A stretch of DNA of 7,555 bases from Oscillospiraceae bacterium (GTDB lineage Bacteria; Bacillota; Clostridia; Oscillospirales; Oscillospiraceae): assembly GCA_031280855.1 (NCBI GenBank), contig JAITGH010000057.1, positions 1 through 7,555 of the forward strand, in the 5' to 3' direction. Shown piece after piece: positions 1 to 4,986 of the stretch (positions are counted from its first letter, which is position 1; every line of letters begins with the position of its first letter). Under the pieces are notes generated by a model. The model saw nothing but the letters and a program-made list of their open reading frames with translations. It had not been told where the DNA came from and made no database searches. A program made the position numbers and the translations under genes.

Positions 1-1389
1 CGCCGTTCCATCTGCCTTAATGGTAATATAGATGGTTCCGCCGAAACTGATACCGGCGCCATTGTTTCCGCCGTCGAGAAGCACTGTGGCAAGATGCGGG
101 TTGTAGTTGCGCTCGACAATGCTGTACTCTCCGGTCGGCAGCGAGGGCAGCGAGACTCTGCCGTACGCATCGGAAGCGAGCACGGCAATGGCGGCGCCGC
201 TTGCGTTGTAAAGGTCGTATTTGACGTCGTTGGCTCTCGAGATCCGCTCTTTCCACGTGGTTCGGTCGACGATGTACCTGATGAAGCTGACGGACTCGGA
301 ACTCGTGGCAGCGTTCATCGGTGCGTATGACATGGTCACGGTCGACAAGAACGGTGCGGGCGTAGCGGTCGGAGCCGCGCTAGGCGTAGCTGTGGGAGCC
401 GCGCTAGGCGTAGCTGTGGGAGCCGCGCTAGGCGTAGCCGTGGGAGCCGCGCTAGGCGTAGCTGTGGGAGCCGCGCTAGGCGTAGCTGTGGGAGCCGCGC
501 TAGGCGTAGCTGTGGGAGCCGCGCTAGGCGTAGCCGTAGGCTTCGCCGTGGGTCTGGGCGTAGGCTTCGCCGTGGGTATGGGCGTAGGCTTCGCCGTGGG
601 AGTCGGAGTCGGAGTCGCCGCAGGCTTGGTTCCCGGGAGACTGACGACGACCGGAGCGTTGCTCGTCTTCGTCGCGTCCCATACTACGCTCCACACGCCG
701 GACGCGTAACTCACGCTGAACTTCAAGCTTGCCGATATGTAACGATCCGAAGAGTTGAGCGCCCGGAACTCGTATTCGCCGACTGCGAGCCCCGTTACGG
801 CTACTTTGCCGTTTTTGTCGGTAGAGTACTCGCCGATTACCGCGTTCGAGCTTAAGCTTATCAGCTCAAACGTGTACTTGTTCGAGGAGGAATCCGCGGG
901 GTATTGCACACCCTTGGAATCGGCGTACTTCGCCGTAAAGCTAACGACAAGTCCGCTGCCCTCGGTATGGCTTAAATAGAACTTCTTTGACGCCGCGCTT
1001 CCCGAAGCCGTATACGAGGCGCCCTGAAGCACCCAGCCCAGAGGCGTTACGACGCCGAAGTGCTGACTTGAGGCGTACGCGGAAACGCCGACTGTCTCCG
1101 CACCTCCGTCTTGCTTCCGGAACGTGATCGAAGCGGAGCCGTTAAGCTTGTCCGCGTCGACGAAGTGCCAGAAGATGTAGTTACCGGTCGCAACGCTTGC
1201 GCCGCCTATCGTTGCGATCCCTTTCTGGTTTAGATCGGTATCTGTGGCCGTACGGTACCGGAGATACTCGATCGGAAGCTCATTCGTTTGATACAGTTCA
1301 ACGGAATCCGCCGCAAGCCCGGAAAGCGCGGAGCCCGAGATCGTCAGGACGATCACCAGAACTAGTGAAAACGACAGAACACGCTTCAT
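1..1389 (-). CDS. Secreted surface protein with Cna-B-like domains and a Pro/Thr/Ala repeat linker (3' end missing)
   Basis: An uninterrupted frame of 463 codons runs from ATG at 1389 to the left edge. The start follows an AAGGGGA ribosome site and opens a clear signal peptide (KR at residues 2-3, hydrophobic core about 5-25, likely cleavage near residue 26). Residues 27-165 form a beta-rich region containing FWHFVDAD and QHFGVVTPLGW, a pattern I associate with gut-bacterial adhesin-like proteins, though not firmly. Residues 170-220 look like a Cna-B/SpaA-type beta-sandwich (KYTFELIS, TDKNGKVAVTGLAVGEYEF). Residues 256-346 are a Pro/Thr/Ala linker made of 8-residue repeats: three xPxPTAKP, then seven TATPSAAP. 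Residues 389-432 look like a second Cna-B-like unit (VKYDLYNAS, GRVSLPSLPTGEYSI). The protein is probably exported and displayed as an adhesin or structural protein. Anchor type is unknown because the C-terminus is outside the window. It is transcribed divergently from the fermentation operon, with its own promoter. The exact function is not recognised. Confidence 0.85.
   Translation of the reverse strand, partial: MKRVLSFSLVLVIVLTISGSALSGLAADSVELYQTNELPIEYLRYRTATDTDLNQKGIATIGGASVATGNYIFWHFVDADKLNGSASITFRKQDGGAETVGVSAYASSQHFGVVTPLGWVLQGASYTASGSAASKKFYLSHTEGSGLVVSFTAKYADSKGVQYPADSSSNKYTFELISLSSNAVIGEYSTDKNGKVAVTGLAVGEYEFRALNSSDRYISASLKFSVSYASGVWSVVWDATKTSNAPVVVSLPGTKPAATPTPTPTAKPTPIPTAKPTPRPTAKPTATPSAAPTATPSAAPTATPSAAPTATPSAAPTATPSAAPTATPSAAPTATPSAAPTATPAPFLSTVTMSYAPMNAATSSESVSFIRYIVDRTTWKERISRANDVKYDLYNASGAAIAVLASDAYGRVSLPSLPTGEYSIVERNYNPHLATVLLDGGNNGAGISFGGTIYITIKADGTA
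359..622 (-). repeat. 24-bp tandem repeat array inside the surface-protein gene
   Basis: Seven near-identical 24-bp units lie at 359-526, reading TATPSAAP on the coding strand. They are followed by three diverged 24-bp units at 527-598 (TPxPTAKP) and a decayed unit to 622. Six of the seven units differ by at most one base (T/C in the plus-strand pentamer GCYGT). The first unit (359-382) has further changes. Because the period is 8 codons, gain or loss of units keeps the frame. The encoded segment is a Pro-rich, probably extended spacer between two folded domains. Confidence 0.95.
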
Positions 1390-1397
1390 ATGTTCGT

Positions 1398-1406
1398 TCC
1401 CCTTTT
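1398..1406 (-). promoter_or_regulatory. Ribosome binding site of the surface-protein gene
   Basis: On the minus strand AAAAGGGGAA lies about 8 nt before ATG 1389. It is a good purine-rich Shine-Dalgarno site. It supports this start together with the signal peptide that begins immediately at that codon. Confidence 0.7.
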
Positions 1407-1450
1407 CAGAAAAAAATTCTGCCTCTTTTCTTCTAGGGTTGGGGTTCCCT

Positions 1451-1501
1451 GTTTTCAGCCTCACTTACTCTGGAGTGTGGTACTCCGTTTTCAGCCTCAC
1501 T
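1451..1501 (-). repeat. Pair of perfect 15-bp direct repeats in the leader
   Basis: GTTTTCAGCCTCACT (plus strand) occurs at 1451-1465 and again at 1487-1501, 36 bp apart start to start. On the transcribed (minus) strand each copy reads AGUGAGGCUGAAAAC and is followed by a short inverted repeat, making a duplicated sequence-plus-hairpin module. The exactness of the duplication in otherwise non-coding DNA suggests a bound site (protein or RNA) or a recent local duplication. Confidence 0.8.
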
Positions 1502-1502
1502 G

Positions 1503-1553
1503 TTAACGCACAGCGTGGTCAAACGTCCCCCGGTTACCCGGGATAGCAGTCAT
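1503..1553 (-). CDS. Possible 16-aa leader peptide upstream of the surface-protein gene
   Basis: ATG at 1553 opens a 16-codon frame (MTAIPGNRGTFDHAVR) ending in TAA at 1503-1505. It is preceded by AAGGAGGT (1560-1567) at a 7-nt spacing, one of the strongest ribosome sites in the window. No gene of normal size uses that site, so it either starts a leader peptide or binds ribosomes for regulation. The frame overlaps a GC-rich GNRA-loop hairpin, so ribosome movement would disrupt that structure. The peptide has no run of regulatory amino-acid codons, and coding is not otherwise supported. Confidence 0.35.
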   Translation of the reverse strand: MTAIPGNRGTFDHAVR

Positions 1554-1628
1554 CTATCTACCTCCTTGTAGTAAAATCCATACAGCTACAGATGATTGGT
1601 TACAAAATAGTACTATACCGACGCGAAC

Positions 1629-1657
1629 ACTATATCATACTCAGGGTGGCTTGTCAA
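1629..1657 (-). promoter_or_regulatory. Sigma-A promoter of the surface-protein gene
   Basis: On the minus strand TTGACA (plus 1652-1657) and TATAGT (plus 1629-1634) are separated by exactly 17 bp, nearly perfect housekeeping consensus. Immediately upstream (1661-1710) is an A/T-rich stretch with A-tracts, fitting an UP-element position. Transcription would begin near 1622 and run left. Confidence 0.8.
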
Positions 1658-1677
1658 GGGTTATTTCGTAAAAAATG

Positions 1678-1737
1678 TGAAAAAATCTTGAATAAATAGT
1701 AAAAATTTTTCCCACAGGATGAAAAATCTGAATAAAT
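1678..1737. repeat. Imperfect A/T-rich direct repeat between the divergent promoters
   Basis: TGAAAAAATCTTGAATAAAT at 1678-1697 recurs as TGAAAAATCTGAATAAAT at 1720-1737, 42 bp apart (four helical turns) with two single-base deletions. A-tracts near 1670-1675, 1680-1685, 1701-1705 and 1722-1726 are roughly in helical phase, so this segment may be intrinsically bent. It lies upstream of the leftward promoter and about 140-200 bp upstream of the rightward one. Confidence 0.5.
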
Positions 1738-1804
1738 TTCCGATAATGAGAATATGTAAACCGATTATTACGCCAAACCGTACAGAGCGAATTTCTCCGT
1801 CCCA

Positions 1805-1862
1805 TCCGCAATATGCGGAACTTGTTGCCTATTGTAACAGTTTGTTCCGCATGGCTGTTCCG
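1805..1862. promoter_or_regulatory. Operator-like overlapping inverted repeats upstream of the thiolase promoter
   Basis: TCCGCA-ATA-TGCGGA (1805-1819) is a perfect 6-bp palindrome. Its right arm also belongs to a second perfect 9-bp inverted repeat, ATGCGGAAC (1813-1821) with GTTCCGCAT (1844-1852). TGTTCCG is then directly repeated at 1843-1849 and 1856-1862. The cluster ends 13 bp before the -35 of the thiolase promoter, a typical place for an activator or repressor site. It does not match the Rex or CodY consensus as I know them, so the regulator is unknown. Confidence 0.45.
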
Positions 1863-1875
1863 ACTAAAAAAAATC

Positions 1876-1904
1876 TTGCATTCTGTAGCGGTGTGGTGTA
1901 TACT
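1876..1904 (+). promoter_or_regulatory. Sigma-A promoter of the fermentation operon
   Basis: TTGCAT (1876-1881), a 17-bp spacer and TATACT (1899-1904) form a good housekeeping promoter. The expected start is near 1911, giving a short leader of about 34 nt that contains AGGAGG (1931-1936), 8 nt before the thiolase ATG. No comparably good promoter was seen between the following genes. Confidence 0.75.
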
Positions 1905-1944
1905 ATTGTTATATTGTGTTACGCAGTTGTAGGAGGACTTAACA

Positions 1945-3126
1945 ATGCGAGATATTTACGCGGTTAGCGCAGTTCGAACGGCGGTAGGCTCCAACGGCGG
2001 CAGCCTGAAGGATACTCCGGCTCCGGATCTGGGCGCAGTCGTCGTTAAAGCCGCGCTTGAGCGCGCCGGTCTGAAAGCGGATCAGCTTGACGAGGTTATG
2101 CTGGGCTGCATTCTGACGGCGGGGCTCGGGCAAAACCCTGCGCGTCAAGCCGCCGTCAAGGCCGGAGTGCCGTACAGCGTGCCGTCGTTCACCGTCGGTA
2201 TGGTTTGCGGCTCGGGAATGAAAGCGATCATCGAAGCCGCCAGAGCCATCGCCGCCGGTGACGCGGAGATCATCGCCGCCGGAGGTATGGAGAACATGTC
2301 CGCCGCGCCGTACGTCGATAACAATACGCGCTGGGGAGCGAAAATGGGCAACAAGACGCTCGTCGACGAGATGGTTCACGACGGGCTTACCGACGCGTTC
2401 GCAGGCTACCATATGGGTATAACCGCCGAGAACGTCTGCGATAAGTGGGGAATAACTCGCGAGGAGCTTGACGCGTTCGCTCTAAGCAGCCAGCAAAAGG
2501 CCGCCGCCGCGATTAAGGCGGGACGCTTCAACGATGAAATCGTGCCCGTGCCCGTCAAAGTGAAGCGCGACACGGTCGAGTTTGCAACGGACGAGTACCC
2601 GCGTGAGACAAGCATGGAGGCGTTGGGTAAGCTTAAGCCCGCGTTCAAGCCTGACGGCGGGCGCGTTACGGCGGGCAACTCCAGCGGGATCAACGACGGA
2701 GCGGCCGCGCTCATACTTGCGTCCGGTGAAGCGGTCGCCGCGTTCAACTTGAAGCCGATCGCGAAACTCGTTGCGTGGGGGCAGGGCGGTTGCGAGCCCT
2801 CGGTTATGGGAGTCGGGCCCGTATACGCGACTCGCAACGCATTCGACAAATGCGGGTTGAAGATTGAGGATATCGACCTTGTCGAGGCGAACGAGGCGTT
2901 CGCCGCTCAAAGTATCGCCGTCGCTCGCGAGCTGAAGTTTGACATGTCGAAGGTGAACGTAAACGGCGGAGCGCTGGCAATCGGGCATCCCGTCGGAGCA
3001 AGCGGCGCGAGGATCACCGTGACGCTGCTGCACGAGATGCTGAAGCGGCCGGAGACGAAGCGCGGGCTCGCGACGCTGTGCATCGGCGGCGGCATGGGCG
3101 TCGCCACTATCTGGGAGAAATGCTAA
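1945..3126 (+). CDS. Thiolase (acetyl-CoA C-acetyltransferase)
   Basis: This 393-aa protein has the full length of a biosynthetic/degradative thiolase (AtoB/ThlA family). It condenses two acyl-CoA units, typically two acetyl-CoA to acetoacetyl-CoA, or runs in reverse. The nucleophilic cysteine is C88 in VGMVCGSGMKA. The C-terminal signature NGGALAIGHPVGASGARI supplies H348, and the second catalytic cysteine is C379 in LCIGGGMG, so the active site is complete. The start at 1945 follows AGGAGG by 8 nt, and the first residues (MRDIYAVSAVRTAVG) match the usual thiolase N-terminus. It is the first gene of the operon and is followed after 21 bp by a CoA-transferase. Chain-length preference cannot be read from the sequence. 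Together with the downstream acyl-CoA dehydrogenase and Etf it suggests a butyrate-type or related beta-keto chain pathway. Confidence 0.95.
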   Translation: MRDIYAVSAVRTAVGSNGGSLKDTPAPDLGAVVVKAALERAGLKADQLDEVMLGCILTAGLGQNPARQAAVKAGVPYSVPSFTVGMVCGSGMKAIIEAARAIAAGDAEIIAAGGMENMSAAPYVDNNTRWGAKMGNKTLVDEMVHDGLTDAFAGYHMGITAENVCDKWGITREELDAFALSSQQKAAAAIKAGRFNDEIVPVPVKVKRDTVEFATDEYPRETSMEALGKLKPAFKPDGGRVTAGNSSGINDGAAALILASGEAVAAFNLKPIAKLVAWGQGGCEPSVMGVGPVYATRNAFDKCGLKIEDIDLVEANEAFAAQSIAVARELKFDMSKVNVNGGALAIGHPVGASGARITVTLLHEMLKRPETKRGLATLCIGGGMGVATIWEKC

Positions 3127-3147
3127 TCTGATTAAGGAGATCAACAT

Positions 3148-4380
3148 ATGGATAACAGACCACTGTCCGGGGTTAAGGTGATCGAGCTGGCGACGTTCAT
3201 CGCGGCTCCGACGTGCTCGCGATTCCTGGCGGATCAGGGCGCGGACGTAATCAAGATCGAGACGACCGGCGGCGACCCTGTGCGCTTCGCTCCGCTTGCC
3301 GAGGGACGTCCCGTATTGCGCAATGAGAACATCACGTTCGATCTGGAGAACGGGAACAAGCGCGGCATGGCGATGAACCTAAAGAATCCGAAGTGCTTCG
3401 AGGCTCTCATGAAACTGCTGGAGACTGCGGACGTGTTCGTGACGAATTGGCGGCCGAACGCGTTAGCTCGAATGGGGCTGGAGTACGAGCAGCTTAAGGC
3501 GAAGTTCCCGAAGCTTGTGTACGCGAGCGTTACGGGTTACGGCGACGTAGGTCCCGACAAGGATTTGCCCGGCTATGACTACACCGCATTCTGGGCGCGA
3601 AGCGGGATCTTGGGCTCGCTGTACGACCTTGAGGGCAAGCCCGCGAACTTGATCCCGTCGATGGGCGATCACACGACCGGAATGTTCCTCGCGGCGGGAG
3701 TGTGCGCGGCTCTGTTTAACGCCGCTCGCACCGGTAAAGGGGAGAAGGTCAGTTGCAGCTTGCTGGCAAGCGCGATCTTCACTCAGGGCACTCTGCTGCA
3801 AACCGCGCAATATGAGATGCTCAAGTACCCGATGTTGAAGCGCAACAGTCCGAACCCGTTCAACTGCTGCTATCAGACGAAGGACGGACGCTGGATCCAG
3901 CAGTCGATGCCCGTGTTCGCGATGTTCCCCAAGTTCGCGGAGGCGATGGAACTCACCGCGCTTTTGGAGGACGAGCGATTCAAGAGCGAGTCCGCGATCG
4001 CGTCCGGAGGTCACGGTCCCGCGCTGTACGACGCGATCTCCGCCGCGTACGCGAAGTTCACCGTCGCGGAGGTTAGCGAGCGCCTGACCAAGGCGGATAT
4101 CCCGTTCGCTCTGGCGCAAGTGTGGAGCGAGGTCTTGCAAGACGAGCAAGCGTGGGCGGACGACGTGTTCACGAAGCTGACGTATCCAAGCGGTGAGCGC
4201 ATCGCGATTCGCGGCCCCGTCAAGTTTGGGGACGCGGGTCTGCCGGAGTATAAGCTCAGCCCTCACGTCGGACAGCATACGGGTGAGATCCTCAAGGAAC
4301 TCGGGTACTCGGACGCGGAGATTCAAGAGCTGCTTGACGCGAAGGAGATCCGCATTACTACCGAGAGTTACGTAAACTAA
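3148..4380 (+). CDS. Type III (CaiB/BaiF, HadA/FldA-like) acyl-CoA transferase
   Basis: This 410-aa enzyme belongs to the formyl-CoA transferase/CaiB/BaiF family, which moves CoA between an acyl-CoA and a free acid through an aspartyl-CoA anhydride. N-terminal family features are GVKVIELATFIAAP (8-21), ADQGADVIKIE (28-38) and GDPVR. NKRGMAMNLKNP follows at 70-81. The likely catalytic aspartate is D144 in KDLPGYDYTAFWARSG, and GDHTTGMFLAAG comes shortly after. These blocks and the C-terminal DIPFALAQVWSEVLQDEQAWADD resemble, from memory, the clostridial 2-hydroxyisocaproate (HadA) and phenyllactate (FldA) CoA-transferases more than CaiB or Frc. Those enzymes normally sit with a 2-hydroxyacyl-CoA dehydratase, which is absent here. 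The start follows AAGGAG (3134-3139) by 8 nt. The substrate pair is unknown. Candidates are release of the end-product acid from the Bcd product, or activation of an incoming acid. Confidence 0.9.
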   Translation: MDNRPLSGVKVIELATFIAAPTCSRFLADQGADVIKIETTGGDPVRFAPLAEGRPVLRNENITFDLENGNKRGMAMNLKNPKCFEALMKLLETADVFVTNWRPNALARMGLEYEQLKAKFPKLVYASVTGYGDVGPDKDLPGYDYTAFWARSGILGSLYDLEGKPANLIPSMGDHTTGMFLAAGVCAALFNAARTGKGEKVSCSLLASAIFTQGTLLQTAQYEMLKYPMLKRNSPNPFNCCYQTKDGRWIQQSMPVFAMFPKFAEAMELTALLEDERFKSESAIASGGHGPALYDAISAAYAKFTVAEVSERLTKADIPFALAQVWSEVLQDEQAWADDVFTKLTYPSGERIAIRGPVKFGDAGLPEYKLSPHVGQHTGEILKELGYSDAEIQELLDAKEIRITTESYVN

Positions 4381-4407
4381 ACTATTCTATTAAGGAGCCA
4401 ATCAAAA

Positions 4408-4632
4408 ATGGAGAAGCGCATTAACAAGCACCTGTATACATGGGTAGGCACGTTCGTCTGCGGAAATTTAGGCGTTGACAGGTTTATGAGAGGTCAAATC
4501 GGGCTGGGTGTTCTGAAGCTTATCACCGTTGGAGGGGTCGGGGTGTGGACGCTGATCGGTTTTATCATCGCTGTGACAAAGCTTAGCAACTATGAAGACG
4601 ATTTCGTCTTCGTAGACAATAGGTGGGCATAG
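4408..4632 (+). CDS. Small TM2-domain membrane protein
   Basis: A 74-aa protein with AAGGAG (4392-4397) 10 nt before its ATG. It fits the TM2 domain: NKHLYTWVGTF, then a first hydrophobic segment (about 10-23), a short polar turn GVDRFMRGQIGLG (22-34) matching the family's G-x-x-RF-x-x-G motif, and a second helix (about 35-59, VLKLITVGGVGVWTLIGFIIAV). The usual acidic residue after the GxW motif of helix 2 is replaced by Gly (WTLIG). A charged tail DDFVFVDNRWA follows. TM2 proteins are of unknown biochemical role, and a place inside a thiolase/Bcd/Etf operon is unexpected. Three of its four arginines use AGG/AGA, whereas the neighbouring enzyme genes use mostly CGN, so it may be a later arrival or less expression-optimised. 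Confidence 0.8.
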   Translation: MEKRINKHLYTWVGTFVCGNLGVDRFMRGQIGLGVLKLITVGGVGVWTLIGFIIAVTKLSNYEDDFVFVDNRWA

Positions 4633-4640
4633 TTGCCCCC

Positions 4641-4681
4641 GGCAGTGACGGTGCGGCTCTCATTCGTGCCGCGTCACTGCC
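4641..4681 (+). promoter_or_regulatory. Strong hairpin between the TM2 gene and the 66-aa gene, no U-tract
   Basis: GGCAGTGAC (4641-4649) pairs perfectly with GTCACTGCC (4673-4681). An inner GCGGC (4653-4657) pairs with GCCGC (4668-4672) across a 3-nt bulge, leaving a 10-nt loop. The base is followed by GAAAGC rather than a run of U, so it is not a normal intrinsic terminator. It more likely marks an RNA processing or stability boundary between the two halves of the operon. Confidence 0.65.
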
Positions 4682-4725
4682 GAAAGCTGCGCGTCATAGC
4701 AGAATAGAAGTTGGAGGTTTTACCA

Positions 4726-4926
4726 ATGGTTGCAGAATTAGCAAAGGAGACTGTGGACATGAGCAATGAGCAGCTCAGATCATATTTGAAGCTTGTAATT
4801 ATAGCGTTAGACTCCAGCAAGAATATCGACGTTGCGGTTGAAGCCCTAATGCAGTTGCTTACTCCGGAGGAGCGTGCAGATATGGGCGAATACATCGCAC
4901 GGAGACATGCTCAAGATGCGCAATGA
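4726..4926 (+). CDS. Small protein of unknown function (66 aa)
   Basis: I do not recognise this protein. The start is ATG 4726, because GGAGG (4713-4717) lies 8 nt upstream. An in-frame TTG at 4711 would overlap that site, and a second ATG at 4759 lacks as good a site. The product is soluble-looking, without signal peptide or membrane segment. It appears mostly helical: residues 13-30 (SNEQLRSYLKLVIIALDS) and 32-47 form amphipathic/hydrophobic stretches, followed by LTPEERADMGEYIARRHAQDAQ. No cysteines, metal-binding pattern or DNA-binding motif is evident. Two of its four arginines are AGA, unlike the flanking enzyme genes. It sits 60 bp before the acyl-CoA dehydrogenase and shares a very similar ribosome-site cassette with it, so it is probably co-expressed with that enzyme. 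An accessory or regulatory role for the Bcd-Etf complex is only a guess. Confidence 0.75.
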   Translation: MVAELAKETVDMSNEQLRSYLKLVIIALDSSKNIDVAVEALMQLLTPEERADMGEYIARRHAQDAQ

Positions 4927-4986
4927 CACGCACGCGGCGAAACTGATAGCATTAGGCACTACTAAAAATTGGAGGTATACCCAAGT

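Larger units (their letters stand above)
1390..1621 (-). promoter_or_regulatory. Long structured 5' leader of the surface-protein gene
   Basis: Between the predicted transcription start (about 1622) and ATG 1389 lie roughly 230 nt of leader. Read as minus-strand RNA it contains, in order: a strong Shine-Dalgarno with a 16-codon ORF; a CCCGG-GUAA-CCGGG hairpin with a GNRA-type loop (about 1530-1543); an ACGC-UGU-GCGU mini-hairpin; and two copies of AGUGAGGCUGAAAAC. The first copy is followed directly by a GGAGU-ACCAC-ACUCC hairpin and the second by a weaker AGGG...CCCU hairpin. A run of seven U follows before the gene's own ribosome site. I do not recognise a known riboswitch class. The modular layout suggests RNA-level control, which is inference. 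Confidence 0.5.

Noticed and set aside
221..709. 162-codon plus-strand frame rich in GVAVGAAL repeats
   Set aside because: It is the reverse strand of the tandem-repeat part of the surface-protein gene. Its protein is low-complexity and it starts at a non-ATG codon without a ribosome site.
1407..1421. Terminator at CAGAA-AAAAA-TTCTG before the surface-protein gene
   Set aside because: The stem is only 5 A/T-rich base pairs, and the U-run on the transcript lies in the loop rather than after a GC-rich stem.
1520..1553. Cyclic-di-GMP (GEMM) riboswitch in the surface-gene leader
   Set aside because: A GNRA-loop hairpin followed by GGGGACG looks loosely like part of that class. The conserved CGCA/AAGCC core and the 3' GGUAGC...GUUACC element are missing in the right order.
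1719..1967. 82-codon plus-strand frame beginning MKNLNKFPIMR
   Set aside because: It has no convincing ribosome site, runs through the thiolase promoter and ribosome site, and overlaps the thiolase start in another frame. The region is A/T-rich regulatory DNA.
2482..3147. 221-codon minus-strand frame
   Set aside because: It is antisense to the thiolase C-terminal half, including its active-site motifs, and has no ribosome site or recognisable domain.
3463..4326. 287-codon minus-strand frame
   Set aside because: It lies wholly antisense to the CoA-transferase, whose catalytic motifs are clear. It is an artefact of GC-biased codons, with an Arg/Leu-rich protein lacking any recognisable domain.
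4641..4681. Intrinsic terminator ending the first half of the operon
   Set aside because: The stem is strong, but it is followed by GAAAGCTGCG rather than a T-run, so it does not meet the definition. Kept as a hairpin of other function.
4711..4725. TTG start at 4711 for the 66-aa protein (and TTG 4969 for the dehydrogenase)
   Set aside because: In both cases the TTG lies in TTGGAGG, which is itself the ribosome site for the ATG downstream. The extra residues match nothing expected.
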